From Acidovorax sp. A1169 (GTDB taxonomy: Bacteria; Pseudomonadota; Gammaproteobacteria; Burkholderiales; Burkholderiaceae_C), in NCBI RefSeq assembly GCF_030704685.1, contig NZ_JAUZDX010000001.1:248001-312000 (forward strand): a stretch of 64,000 nucleotides of DNA, in the 5' to 3' direction. Below, one piece after another: positions 25,466-34,772 of this stretch (positions within the stretch are counted from its first letter, which is position 1; each line of letters opens with the position of its first letter). The position numbers and the translations under genes are program-made. The notes beneath the pieces were generated by a model. The model did not search any database, had not been told where the DNA came from, and saw nothing but the letters and a program-made list of their open reading frames with translations.

Positions 25466-28231
25466 ATGGCCACCAACTTCCTTACCAAAATATTCGGCAG
25501 CCGCAATGACCGGCTTCTCAAGCAATACCGCAAGACGGTGACTCACATCAATGCGATGGAGCCCGACTACGAGAAGCTGACGGACGAGCAGCTCCGCGCC
25601 AAGACGCAGGAGTTCAAGGACCGGGTGGCCAAGGGCGAGTCGCTGGACGACATCCTGCCCGAGGCGTTTGCGGTGGTGCGCGAAGGCTCCAAGCGCATCA
25701 TGAAGATGCGGCACTTCGACGTGCAGCTGCTGGGCGGCATGGCGCTGCACTTCGGCAAGATCGCCGAAATGCGCACCGGTGAAGGCAAGACCCTGACCGC
25801 CACGCTGCCGGTGTACCTGAACGCACTGTCCGACAAAGGCGTGCACGTGGTGACCGTGAACGATTACCTGGCCAACCGCGATGCGCAGTGGATGGGCCGG
25901 CTGTACAACTTTCTGGGCCTGTCTGTGGGTATCAACCTGCCCAACATGCCCCGTGAGGAAAAGCAGGCCGCCTACCGCTCGGACATCACCTACGGCACGA
26001 ACAACGAATACGGCTTCGACTACCTGCGCGACAACATGGTCTACGAGGCCGCAGACCGCGTGCAGCAGGGCCTGAACTTCGCCATCGTCGACGAGGTGGA
26101 CTCGATCCTGATCGACGAGGCGCGCACGCCCCTGATCATCAGCGGCCAGGCCGAGGACCACACGGCCATGTACATCGCCATGAACAAGGTGGTGCCGCTG
26201 TTGATCCGCCAGGAAGGCGAAGCCGATGCCCGCACCGGCGAGGGCGTGACCAAGCCGGGCGACTTCACGCTCGACGAAAAGACCCACCAGGTGTTCCTGA
26301 CCGAGCAGGGCCATGAGAGCGCCGAGCGCATTCTCGCCAGCCACGGCCTGATTGCCGAAGGCGCCTCGGTCTACGACCCGGCCAACATCACGTTGATGCA
26401 CCACCTGTACGCAGCGCTGCGTGCCAACCACCTGTACCACCGCGACCAGCACTATGTGGTGCAAAACGGTGAGATCGTGATCGTGGACGAGTTCACCGGC
26501 CGCCTGATGTCGGGCCGCCGCTGGAGCGAAGGCCTGCACCAGGCCGTGGAAGCCAAGGAAGGCGTGAACATCCAGGCCGAGAACCAGACGCTGGCCTCGA
26601 TCACCTTCCAGAACTACTTCCGCCTGTACAACAAGCTCGCCGGCATGACCGGTACGGCCGACACCGAGGCCTACGAGTTCCAGGAAATCTACGGCCTGGA
26701 AACCACGGTGATCCCGCCGAACCGCCCGAGCCGCCGCGACGACCAGCTCGACCGCGTGTACAAGACCACGCGCGAAAAGTACGAAGCCGCCATCAAGGAC
26801 ATCCGCGAATGCCACGAGCGTGGCCAGCCGGTGCTGGTGGGCACGACGTCGATCGAGAACTCCGAAATCATCGACCAGTTGCTCAACAAGGAAGGCCTGC
26901 CGCACCAGGTGCTCAATGCCAAGCAGCATGCCCGCGAGGCCGACATCGTGGCCCAGGCCGGGCGTGCCGGCATGATCACCATCGCCACCAACATGGCAGG
27001 GCGCGGTACCGACATCGTGCTGGGCGGCAACATCGAAAAGCTGATCGCTGCTGTTGAAGCCGACGAGGCGCTGGACGCAGCGGGACGCGAGGCACAGATT
27101 GCCCAGGTGCGCGCCGACTGGTCCGTGGACCACGAGAAGATCAAGGCCCTGGGCGGCCTGCGCATCATTGCCACCGAACGCCATGAGTCGCGCCGCATCG
27201 ACAACCAGCTGCGTGGCCGTTCGGGCCGCCAGGGCGACCCTGGTTCCTCGCGCTTTTACCTGAGTCTGGACGATTCGCTGATGCGCATCTTCGCGGGCGA
27301 TCGCGTCAAGGCCATCATGGACCGCCTGAAGATGCCCGACGGCGAGGCCATCGAGGCGGGCATCGTGACCCGCAGCATCGAATCGGCCCAGCGCAAGGTG
27401 GAGGCCCGCAACTTCGACATCCGCAAGCAGTTGCTGGAATACGACGACGTGGCCAACGACCAGCGCAAGGTGATCTACCAGCAGCGCAACGACATCCTCG
27501 ATGCCTCGGAGCTGTCGGACGTGATTGCCGCCATGCGCGACGACTGCATGACCGATCTGGTGCGCCAGTACGTGCCGGCCGAGTCCGTGGAAGAGCAGTG
27601 GGACCTCCCCACGCTGCAGAAGGTGCTGGCCGACGAGTGGCAGGTCGATATCGATCTCAAGGCCCTGGTGGAAGGCTCGAGCGCCATCACCGACGACGAG
27701 ATCCTGGAAAAGGTCGTGCAGGCCGCCCAGGCCGCGTTCGATGCCAAGGTGGAGCAGGTCGGCCGCGAGAACTTCACGCAGTTCGAACGCGTGGTGCTGC
27801 TGCAGAACTTCGACTCCAACTGGCGCGACCACCTGAGTTCGCTCGATTACCTGCGCCAGGGCATCCACCTGCGCGGCTATGCGCAAAAGCAGCCCAAGCA
27901 GGAGTACAAGCGCGAAGCCTTCGAACTGTTCCGCCAGTTGATCGACCAGGTCAAGAACGAAGTCACCAAGGTGCTGATGACCGTGCAGGTGCAGTCGCAG
28001 GCCCAGCTGGAGCAGGCGGCCCAGGACATGGAAAGCCGCGCCGAAAGCATTGCCAACGTGACCTACACGGCGCCCACCGAAACCGGCGAGGTGGAAACCA
28101 CGCAGGAGCAGCGCCAGGCCGCAGGTGCCCAGGAGCTGCCTTTGCCCGAAGGCGTGCGCGTGTCGCGCAACGACCCTTGCCCTTGCGGCAGCGGAAAAAA
28201 ATACAAGGCATGCCACGGCAAGCTGGCCTGA
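25466..28231 (+). CDS. secA: Preprotein translocase ATPase SecA
   Basis: 921 residues. Walker A is GEGKT at 105-109, Walker B is in the [12 protein letters not shown] segment, and the second helicase half contains [14 protein letters not shown] and [13 protein letters not shown]. The C-terminal zinc site C905, C907, C916, H917 ([14 protein letters not shown]) binds SecB. It drives unfolded preproteins through SecYEG. A longer in-frame start at 25427 is possible, but [16 protein letters not shown] is the family N-terminus. The start lacks a good ribosome site. Confidence 0.98.
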   Translation: MATNFLTKIFGSRNDRLLKQYRKTVTHINAMEPDYEKLTDEQLRAKTQEFKDRVAKGESLDDILPEAFAVVREGSKRIMKMRHFDVQLLGGMALHFGKIAEMRTGEGKTLTATLPVYLNALSDKGVHVVTVNDYLANRDAQWMGRLYNFLGLSVGINLPNMPREEKQAAYRSDITYGTNNEYGFDYLRDNMVYEAADRVQQGLNFAIVDEVDSILIDEARTPLIISGQAEDHTAMYIAMNKVVPLLIRQEGEADARTGEGVTKPGDFTLDEKTHQVFLTEQGHESAERILASHGLIAEGASVYDPANITLMHHLYAALRANHLYHRDQHYVVQNGEIVIVDEFTGRLMSGRRWSEGLHQAVEAKEGVNIQAENQTLASITFQNYFRLYNKLAGMTGTADTEAYEFQEIYGLETTVIPPNRPSRRDDQLDRVYKTTREKYEAAIKDIRECHERGQPVLVGTTSIENSEIIDQLLNKEGLPHQVLNAKQHAREADIVAQAGRAGMITIATNMAGRGTDIVLGGNIEKLIAAVEADEALDAAGREAQIAQVRADWSVDHEKIKALGGLRIIATERHESRRIDNQLRGRSGRQGDPGSSRFYLSLDDSLMRIFAGDRVKAIMDRLKMPDGEAIEAGIVTRSIESAQRKVEARNFDIRKQLLEYDDVANDQRKVIYQQRNDILDASELSDVIAAMRDDCMTDLVRQYVPAESVEEQWDLPTLQKVLADEWQVDIDLKALVEGSSAITDDEILEKVVQAAQAAFDAKVEQVGRENFTQFERVVLLQNFDSNWRDHLSSLDYLRQGIHLRGYAQKQPKQEYKREAFELFRQLIDQVKNEVTKVLMTVQVQSQAQLEQAAQDMESRAESIANVTYTAPTETGEVETTQEQRQAAGAQELPLPEGVRVSRNDPCPCGSGKKYKACHGKLA

Positions 28232-28246
28232 TCTTTTGACGATTGC

Positions 28247-28271
28247 AACACGGGCTTCGGCCCGTGTTTTC
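28247..28271 (+). terminator. Intrinsic terminator of secA
   Basis: AACACGGGC (28247-28255), tetraloop TTCG, GCCCGTGTT (28260-28268), then TTC. A stable UUCG-capped hairpin with a short T run, 15 bases after the secA stop. Confidence 0.85.
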
Positions 28272-28335
28272 ATTGGCGCGCCACGGTTTTCCGCATAATC
28301 GGACGCAAGTTTTCCTTCAAGAAAGAGCTTCCCCC

Positions 28336-29565
28336 ATGCCCGTCCATCTTCTTGCCCCTGTCGCCGCCGATCTGCATGCGATTGCCGGTGTCCGCATTGG
28401 TGTCGCCGAAGCCGGTGTCCGCAAGGCCAACCGCAAGGACCTCACCGTGTTCCTGCTCGACGAGGGCGCCAGCGTGGCGGGCGTGTTCACGCAGAACCGC
28501 TTTTGCGCTGCGCCGGTGCAGGTCGGGCGCGAGCACCTGGCTGGCGGGCAGGGCATCCGCGCGATGGTGATCAACACCGGCAATGCCAACGCCGGCACCG
28601 GTGCCGACGGCCTGGCGCGTGCGCGTGCCACCTGCGTGGCGATGGCGCGCCAGCTGAACGTGGCGCCCGAGCAGGTGCTGCCGTTCTCCACCGGCGTGAT
28701 CATGGAATCGTTGCCGGTGGACCGCATCGAGGCCGGCCTGCCCGCTGCCATTGCCGATGCGCAGCCAGACCACTGGGCCCGCGCCGCCGAAGGCATCATG
28801 ACCACCGACACGCTGCCCAAGGCCTTTTCGGCCCAGGTGCAGATCGCGGGCACGACGGTGTCCATCACCGGCATCAGCAAGGGCGCCGGCATGATCCGCC
28901 CGAACATGGCGACCATGCTGGGGTTCATGGCCACGGATGCCTGCGTGCACCCCTCGGTGATGCAGCAGCTGGCGCGCGAGCTGGCCGATGGGTCGTTCAA
29001 CCGCGTGACCATCGACGGCGACACCTCGACCAACGATTCCTTTGTGGTCGTGGCCACGAACAAGGCGGCGCACGCCCCCATCACCGACCTGGCCAGTGCC
29101 GAAGGCAAGGCCTTGCAGGCCGCGATGCTGCAGGTGGCGCAGAAGCTGGCCCAGGCCATCGTGCGCGATGGCGAAGGCGCCACCAAGTTCATCACCGTTC
29201 GCGTCGAAGGCGGCAAGACCGGCGACGAGTGCCGCAAGGTGGCCTATGCCATCGCGCATTCGCCCCTGGTCAAGACGGCTTTCTTCGCCAGCGACCCGAA
29301 CCTGGGGCGCATCCTGGCAGCCGTGGGCTATGCTGGCATCGACGACCTGGACCAGACCGGGATCGATCTGTACCTGGACGACGTGCACGTGGCCGTGAAG
29401 GGCGGGCGCAACCCGGCCTACCGCGAGGAAGATGGCCAGCGCGTGATGAAGCAAAGCGAGATCACCGTGCGCGTGCTGCTGGGCCGGGGTGATGCGGCCG
29501 ACACCGTGTGGACCTGCGATTTCAGCCACGAGTACGTGACCATCAACGCGGATTACCGCTCCTGA
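28336..29565 (+). CDS. argJ: Bifunctional ornithine acetyltransferase / N-acetylglutamate synthase
   Basis: 409 residues. ArgJ is made as a proenzyme that cleaves itself before a threonine; here T193 in [13 protein letters not shown] is the expected nucleophile, and ISKGAGM precedes it. It transfers the acetyl group from acetylornithine to glutamate, closing the cyclic arginine pathway. The C-terminal [11 protein letters not shown] ending is typical. A CATAAT -10-like box lies about 40 bases upstream, after the secA terminator, so argJ has its own transcript. Confidence 0.96.
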   Translation: MPVHLLAPVAADLHAIAGVRIGVAEAGVRKANRKDLTVFLLDEGASVAGVFTQNRFCAAPVQVGREHLAGGQGIRAMVINTGNANAGTGADGLARARATCVAMARQLNVAPEQVLPFSTGVIMESLPVDRIEAGLPAAIADAQPDHWARAAEGIMTTDTLPKAFSAQVQIAGTTVSITGISKGAGMIRPNMATMLGFMATDACVHPSVMQQLARELADGSFNRVTIDGDTSTNDSFVVVATNKAAHAPITDLASAEGKALQAAMLQVAQKLAQAIVRDGEGATKFITVRVEGGKTGDECRKVAYAIAHSPLVKTAFFASDPNLGRILAAVGYAGIDDLDQTGIDLYLDDVHVAVKGGRNPAYREEDGQRVMKQSEITVRVLLGRGDAADTVWTCDFSHEYVTINADYRS

Positions 29566-29584
29566 ACACGCGAGCCTCTGGCAC

Positions 29585-30457
29585 ATGCACCAAGCACTGG
29601 AACACCTGATCGCGCGCGCGGAGCAACTGATCACCCGCATTGAAGCGGCCTTGCCGCAGCCACTGTCCGCGCCAGACTGGACGGCCTCGATCGCCTGGCG
29701 CTACCGCAAACGCAGCAGCGGCCACGGCACGCTGGAGCCCGTGCGCCATGTGGCGGCCATGGCCCTTGATGAGCTCAAGGAGATCGACGGACAAAAGGAC
29801 AAGATCGAGCGCAACACGCGCCAGTTCGTGCAGGGCAAGCCGGCCAACAATGTGCTGCTCACGGGCGCGCGCGGCACGGGCAAGTCTTCGCTGATCAAGG
29901 CCTGCCTGAACGCCTATGCGCCACAGGGCCTGCGCCTGATCGAGGTGGACAAGGCTGACCTGACGGACCTGCCCGACATTGTGGACGTGGTCTCGGCACG
30001 GCCCGAGAAATTCATCGTCTTCTGTGACGACCTGAGCTTTGAGGAGGGCGAGCCGGGCTACAAGGCGCTCAAGTCCATCCTTGATGGATCGGTGGCCGCT
30101 GCCACGCCGAACGTGCTGATCTATGCCACCAGCAACCGCCGCCACCTGCTGCCCGAGTACATGACCGAGAACCTGACCTACACGCACAGCGAGGACGGCG
30201 AGGTACACCCCGGCGAGGTGGTCGAGGAAAAGATCTCGCTGTCGGAACGCTTCGGCCTGTGGGTGAGCTTCTACCCGTTCAGCCAGGACGAGTACCTGGC
30301 CATCGTGGCACAGTGGCTGTCCTCCCTGGACGTTGGCGCCGCCGAGATCGCTGCGGCGCGTCCGCAGGCTCTGGTGTGGGCGCTGGAACGCGGCTCGCGC
30401 AGCGGCCGCGTGGCCTACCAGTTCGCGCGCGACTATGCGGGGCGCCAGGGTGGCTGA
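29585..30457 (+). CDS. DUF815-family AAA ATPase
   Basis: 290 residues. Walker A (GARGTGKSS, 93-101) and Walker B (FIVFCDDLSF, with D148-D149) are intact, followed by a sensor-like SNRRHLLPEYM block and an RFGLWVSFYPF segment characteristic of DUF815 proteins. Their function is not known. It lies 19 bases after argJ and overlaps the Nudix gene by 8 bases, so all three are probably one transcript. Confidence 0.88.
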   Translation: MHQALEHLIARAEQLITRIEAALPQPLSAPDWTASIAWRYRKRSSGHGTLEPVRHVAAMALDELKEIDGQKDKIERNTRQFVQGKPANNVLLTGARGTGKSSLIKACLNAYAPQGLRLIEVDKADLTDLPDIVDVVSARPEKFIVFCDDLSFEEGEPGYKALKSILDGSVAAATPNVLIYATSNRRHLLPEYMTENLTYTHSEDGEVHPGEVVEEKISLSERFGLWVSFYPFSQDEYLAIVAQWLSSLDVGAAEIAAARPQALVWALERGSRSGRVAYQFARDYAGRQGG

Positions 30458-30908
30458 GGCCGTGGCCGGCGAGGCGGCGGTGCGCAAGCACACCGACGTG
30501 GCGGTGGGCATCCTGGTGCGCCCGGATGGCGCGCTGCTGTTGTCCACCCGGCCGCCAGGCAAGCCCTATGCGGGCTACTGGGAGTTTCCAGGCGGCAAGC
30601 TGGAAGCTGGCGAGACGGTTGAGCAGGCACTGAGGCGCGAGCTGGTCGAGGAGCTGGGCGTGACCATCGGGCCTGCCGAGGTCTGGAAGGTTACCGAGCA
30701 TGACTACCCGCATGCGCTGGTGCGCCTGCACTGGTGCAAGGTGCACGCATGGATCGGGGAATTCGAGATGCGCGAAGGCCAGGAGATGGCCTGGCAGCAG
30801 TTGCCCCTGGAGGTCAGCCCCGTATTGCCAGGGGCCTACCCGGTGATGCAATGGCTGTCCGAAGAGCGCGGCCTGGCGTTCGTGGCGCCGGAACTTCCGA
30901 AAGCCTGA
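30450..30908 (+). CDS. MutT-like Nudix hydrolase (8-oxo-dGTP diphosphatase type)
   Basis: 152 residues from a GTG start that overlaps the preceding gene by 8 bases. The Nudix box spans 48-70 (GGKLEAGE...RRELVEELG), complete. TRPPGKPYAGYWEFPGG before it is the MutT-type substrate motif. Members hydrolyse oxidised dGTP and prevent A:T to C:G mutation. Longer in-frame reading exists upstream inside the ATPase gene, but it has no family similarity. It ends 23 bases from convergent yacG. Confidence 0.88.
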   Translation: MAEAVAGEAAVRKHTDVAVGILVRPDGALLLSTRPPGKPYAGYWEFPGGKLEAGETVEQALRRELVEELGVTIGPAEVWKVTEHDYPHALVRLHWCKVHAWIGEFEMREGQEMAWQQLPLEVSPVLPGAYPVMQWLSEERGLAFVAPELPKA

Positions 30909-30931
30909 GGCCAAGGGCCCCGACCCGCGGC

Positions 30932-31153
30932 TCAGTGCTGTAGCTTGGGGTCGCCGTACTGCGCGTCTGCTGGCGGTGCTTCGGCGGGCATGCGGAAGTC
31001 TTCGCTGGCCCAGGCGCCCAGGTCCACCTGCTTGCAGCGTTGGCTGCAGAACGGCCGGTAGGCGTTGGCGGGGCTGTAGATGCTGTCGCCCCCGCAGGTG
31101 GGGCAGACGACGATGCGGGCAGTGGTGCTGCCAGGGGGTGTTTTGGGGGCCAT
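30932..31153 (-). CDS. yacG: DNA gyrase inhibitor / zinc-finger protein YacG
   Basis: 73 residues. Four zinc-binding cysteines are C17, C20, C36 and C40 (CPTCGGDS and PFCSQRCKQVDLG), followed by an acidic tail. YacG binds GyrB and blocks DNA binding by gyrase in E. coli. AAGGAGACGCCCACC just upstream decides the start at 31153 over an in-frame ATG at 31177. It is the last gene of the pilB-pilC-pilD-coaE-zapD-yacG run. Confidence 0.93.
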   Translation of the reverse strand: MAPKTPPGSTTARIVVCPTCGGDSIYSPANAYRPFCSQRCKQVDLGAWASEDFRMPAEAPPADAQYGDPKLQH

Positions 31154-31167
31154 GGTGGGCGTCTCCT

Positions 31168-31923
31168 TCACGCGCACAGGGTCAGTTCAAACGCGGCATC
31201 CTCCGCGCAGGAGTGCAGGCGGCCATCGGCCTCCTGGCGCATGAGCCGCACCGACACGATCAGGCGGTTGCCGCTGATCTCGGGAATGAGCCCCAGCGAT
31301 GGGTCCATGCGCAGGCGCAGCAACTGGAAGGTGCGACCCTGGGGCAGGTTCTGCTGGAACTGGCCGCGCTCGGCAGCCACCTTCTGCGGCACGCCCGAGT
31401 CGCGTAGCAGCTTGAGCAGCACGTAGATGGATTCGGCCATGGGCGCAAGGGTGGAGGCCCATTCCTGCAGTGCGTTCTGGCGGTAGGCCACGTCCCGGTG
31501 CTGCCAGGCGTAGTAGGCGGGCAGGTCGAAGCCGCAGGTTCCGCCTGGAATGCCGACACGGCTGCGGATGCTCATCAGCCAGTCGTTCTCGGTGAGGGCA
31601 TGGCCCGACTTGCCGTTCTGGGTGTTCAGGGCGGTGAAGCAGTGGTCGAGCTGGGCGATCACGGCGTCCAGCGCTGCCTCGGAGATGGAGGGGTTACCGC
31701 GGTAGCTGTCGAGCTGGTGCTTGTGCTTTTCGATGTCCTTGAGCACATCCGACTTCAGGTCGGCCCGGGCGGCCACGTCCATGATCTCGAAGATCGTGAC
31801 CAGCGCAAAATGGTGGTCCAGTGCGTGGGAGCGCGGGATCAGTTCGCCGAGCCGGCGAAACAGCTGCTCCAGACGCAGGTACGTTCTGAGGCGCTCGTTG
31901 AAAGGGTATTCGTAAAGGATCAC
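31168..31923 (-). CDS. zapD: Cell-division protein ZapD
   Basis: 251 residues from a GTG start. ILYEYPFNERLRTYLRLE is the family N-terminus; the middle is helical (EIMDVAARADLKSDVLKDIE), with a beta-rich C-terminal portion. ZapD bundles FtsZ filaments at the division ring. The gene cluster order coaE-zapD-yacG is the usual one. An 89-base gap separates it from coaE. Confidence 0.93.
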   Translation of the reverse strand: MILYEYPFNERLRTYLRLEQLFRRLGELIPRSHALDHHFALVTIFEIMDVAARADLKSDVLKDIEKHKHQLDSYRGNPSISEAALDAVIAQLDHCFTALNTQNGKSGHALTENDWLMSIRSRVGIPGGTCGFDLPAYYAWQHRDVAYRQNALQEWASTLAPMAESIYVLLKLLRDSGVPQKVAAERGQFQQNLPQGRTFQLLRLRMDPSLGLIPEISGNRLIVSVRLMRQEADGRLHSCAEDAAFELTLCA

Positions 31924-32012
31924 GCTGGCGGGTTCCCGGGGCTCTCAGGGGTATTCTGTGGCACCGTTGGCGTGCACCCGGCAAAAACAGGGCGCAACAG
32001 GCTGTGCGTGCA

Positions 32013-32612
32013 TCATAGCCCGAACAGCTGCCCAAGCTGCGCGGCCTGGGCCTGCAATTGCGTCAATGTGCAGTGCGGGCCGTTGAACACCACGGTATCG
32101 GCCGCTGCGCGGCGCACTGGGCGGCTCGCCTGGTGGGAGAGGATGGCCTGCACGGCCTCCCTGGTGAGGCCGCTGCGCTGCACCACCCGCTCGATCTGGG
32201 TTTCGGGAGGGCAGTCGATCACCACCACGGCGTCGAGCTGCCGGGCCCAGCGCCCCGACTCCACCAGCAAGGGGATGTCGTGAACGATCAGCCGCCTGCC
32301 GTCCTGCAGGGCCTGGCGGGCTTCGTCGGCGCTGCGTTGCGTCACCAGGGGGTGCACGATGGATTCCAGGCGCACCCGTGCATTGCCGTCCGAGAAGGCC
32401 AGGGCGCGCATGCGGGCCCTGTCGAGCGCTCCGGTCGCATCGACATAGTCTGCGCCGAACGCCTGCCGGATCGCTTGGAGGGCCGCACCGCCGGGCCCTG
32501 TGACGCTGCGCGCGATCTGGTCGGCATCGATCAGTGCTGCGCCCATGGACGCCAGCAACTGGCCAAAGGTACTCTTGCCGCTGCCAATGCCCCCGGTCAG
32601 ACCGATGCGCAC
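32013..32612 (-). CDS. coaE: Dephospho-CoA kinase
   Basis: 199 residues from a GTG start. The P-loop is GGIGSGKST (7-15), and DADQIARSVTGPGG, HPLV and VVVIDCPPETQIERV are family motifs. It phosphorylates the 3' hydroxyl of dephospho-CoA, the last step of CoA synthesis. It is separated from pilD by 3 bases, so translation is probably coupled. Confidence 0.95.
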   Translation of the reverse strand: MRIGLTGGIGSGKSTFGQLLASMGAALIDADQIARSVTGPGGAALQAIRQAFGADYVDATGALDRARMRALAFSDGNARVRLESIVHPLVTQRSADEARQALQDGRRLIVHDIPLLVESGRWARQLDAVVVIDCPPETQIERVVQRSGLTREAVQAILSHQASRPVRRAAADTVVFNGPHCTLTQLQAQAAQLGQLFGL

Positions 32613-32615
32613 GGG

Positions 32616-33524
32616 CTACAGCCCCATCAGGCCCAGCACCGCCTGGAAGATGGCGTCGGGGGTAAATACCATGGACACCAGGCCCGCGCCGACCAGGAAG
32701 GGGCCGAAAGGAATGTAGCCACCTTCGCGCAACCGGTTTCTGAATTTCATGACCAGGCCCACGATGGCCCCGATCACAGAGGCCATGAGGATGATGGGCA
32801 CCAGGGCCTGCCAGCCATACCAGGCACCGAGAGCGGCGAACAGCTTGAAGTCGCCGTAGCCCATGCCTTCCTTGCCGGTGACCAGCTTGAAGCCCCAGTA
32901 CACGAGCCACAGGGACAGATAGCCGGCGGCAGCACCTGCCACCGAGGCCGCAGGCGGTATGCCTGTCCACCCCACAGTGGAGGCAATCAGCCCAGCCCAG
33001 AGCAAGGGCAGGGTGATGTCATCGGGCAACAGGGTCGTATCCCAGTCGATCAGGGCAAGCGCCACCATGGCAGCGGCAAAGACGCACCAGACCAGGGTCG
33101 GAGCCGACAACCCTCCCCAGTGGCCCAGGAAGGCAAACAGGGCTGCGGTGCCCAGTTCCACCAAGGGGTAGCGCACACTGATGTGAACCCCGCAGGAAGA
33201 GCATTTGCCGCGCAGGAACAGATAGCTCAGGACGGGAATGTTTTCGTGCCAACGGACCATGTGCCCACAGGCTTGGCAGCGTGACCGGGGAACCATGAGA
33301 TTGAATGGTTCTGCTGCGGGCTGCTGTTGTCCTGCGGCGACCTCTCCCACCTTGGGGCCATGGGTCTGCCGGGCCGCCTGCTCTGTGGCGTATGCGGCCA
33401 CTTCGGCATCCCACTGCCGCTCCATCATTTTGGGCAGCCGGTAAATGACCACGTTCAGGAAACTGCCGATCAACAAACCCAAGACGCCGACCAACGCGGC
33501 GCTCCACCACGGATCAAGAAGCAT
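32616..33524 (-). CDS. pilD: Type IV prepilin peptidase / N-methyltransferase
   Basis: 302 residues. The cytoplasmic zinc loop has C83, C86, C108 and C111 (CQAC and CSSC); the aspartic protease residues are D160 (ALIDWDT) and D225 (GYGDFKL). Eight hydrophobic segments are expected. It cleaves and N-methylates type IV prepilins and similar pseudopilins. The loop before the first CxxC is long (about 45 residues of charged and Gln-rich sequence). Its start touches the pilC stop (33524). Confidence 0.95.
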   Translation of the reverse strand: MLLDPWWSAALVGVLGLLIGSFLNVVIYRLPKMMERQWDAEVAAYATEQAARQTHGPKVGEVAAGQQQPAAEPFNLMVPRSRCQACGHMVRWHENIPVLSYLFLRGKCSSCGVHISVRYPLVELGTAALFAFLGHWGGLSAPTLVWCVFAAAMVALALIDWDTTLLPDDITLPLLWAGLIASTVGWTGIPPAASVAGAAAGYLSLWLVYWGFKLVTGKEGMGYGDFKLFAALGAWYGWQALVPIILMASVIGAIVGLVMKFRNRLREGGYIPFGPFLVGAGLVSMVFTPDAIFQAVLGLMGL

Positions 33525-34744
33525 TAAACGACCTGGCCGAGCTTGAAGATGGGCAGGTACATGGCAACCACAATGCCACCGATCAACGTTCCGAGGAACA
33601 CGATGATGATGGGTTCCATCAGACTGGAGAGGCCAGCCACCATTTCGTCCACTTCGGCTTCATAAAAGTCGGCGGCCTTGCCCAGCATGTGGTCGATGGA
33701 GCCAGATTCTTCACCGATGGCGCACATCTGCAGCACCATAGAAGGAAAGATATTGGCGTTGCCCATGGCCGCCGTGAGACTGGTGCCGGTGGAGACTTCC
33801 TGCTGGATCTTTTCGGTGGCCACAACGTAAACCGAGTTGCCTGAAGCGCCACCTACGGAGTCAAGGGCTTCCACCAGAGGAACGCCGGCCGCAAACATGG
33901 TGGCTAAGGTCCGAGTCCAGCGGGCCACGCAGGACTTGTCAATCAATGCGCCAAAGATGGGCATTTTCAGCAAGGCGCGGTCCATGAACTTCTGCATCTT
34001 TTCATTTCGACGCCAAGCTTCCATGAAAAAGTAAACACCGCCCCCCAGGACACCAAAAATCAGCCACCACCACTTGACGAAGATTTCGCTGATGGCCATC
34101 ACAACAAGGGTGGGGGCTGGCAGGTCGGCGCCGAAGGACGAGAATACCTCTTTGAAAGCTGGAACCACGAAAATCATGATCACCGTGACCACCACAAAAG
34201 CCACTATCAGCACGGAGATGGGATACATCAACGCAGACTTGATCTTGGACTTGATGGCCTCCGTCTTTTCCATATAGGTGGCCAGTCGGTCCAGCAGAGC
34301 TTCCAGAATACCGGCTGCTTCACCTGCCTCCACCAGGTTGCAGTAGAGGGTATCGAAGTACAGCGGGTGCTTGCGGAACGCCGCATTCAGCGAGGTCCCT
34401 GTTTCCACGTCGGTGCGGATGTCGTTGAGCAGCTTGGTCACGCTGGCATTGGTGTTGCCGCGGCCGACAATGTCGAACGATTGCAGCAGAGGCACACCGG
34501 CCTTCATCATGGTGGCCAACTGGCGAGTGAACAGGGCGATATCCTTGGGCTTGATCCTCTTGCCCGACTTCATCCGCCGTTTCTTGATCTTGGTCGGGAA
34601 CACGCCCTGGCGGCGCAGCGTGGCCTGAACCTGGTTTTCGCCGCCCGCACGGATTTCGCCGCGCACGATCTTGCCGGCGCGGTCCTTGCCTTCCCATTCG
34701 AAGACGAAATCCTTGATGTCCTTCGCTGCTGCTGCTGTCGCCAT
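33524..34744 (-). CDS. pilC: Type IV pilus inner-membrane platform protein
   Basis: 406 residues. It consists of two T2SF domains, each with a conserved cytoplasmic helical bundle (FTRQLATMMKAGVPLLQSFD and ARTLATMFAAGVPLVEALD are the paired motifs) and three membrane helices. It is the platform on which PilB and PilT act. The Lys/Arg-rich N-terminal region (KIKKRRMKSGKRIK) is typical. It lies 28 bases after pilB. Confidence 0.95.
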   Translation of the reverse strand: MATAAAAKDIKDFVFEWEGKDRAGKIVRGEIRAGGENQVQATLRRQGVFPTKIKKRRMKSGKRIKPKDIALFTRQLATMMKAGVPLLQSFDIVGRGNTNASVTKLLNDIRTDVETGTSLNAAFRKHPLYFDTLYCNLVEAGEAAGILEALLDRLATYMEKTEAIKSKIKSALMYPISVLIVAFVVVTVIMIFVVPAFKEVFSSFGADLPAPTLVVMAISEIFVKWWWLIFGVLGGGVYFFMEAWRRNEKMQKFMDRALLKMPIFGALIDKSCVARWTRTLATMFAAGVPLVEALDSVGGASGNSVYVVATEKIQQEVSTGTSLTAAMGNANIFPSMVLQMCAIGEESGSIDHMLGKAADFYEAEVDEMVAGLSSLMEPIIIVFLGTLIGGIVVAMYLPIFKLGQVV

Positions 34745-34772
34745 GGTATTCCCCGTCGCTATTCTGTAGTGT

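Noticed and set aside
25448..28273. A 941-codon open frame antisense to secA
   Set aside because: Mirror frame of secA; no recognisable domain or ribosome site.
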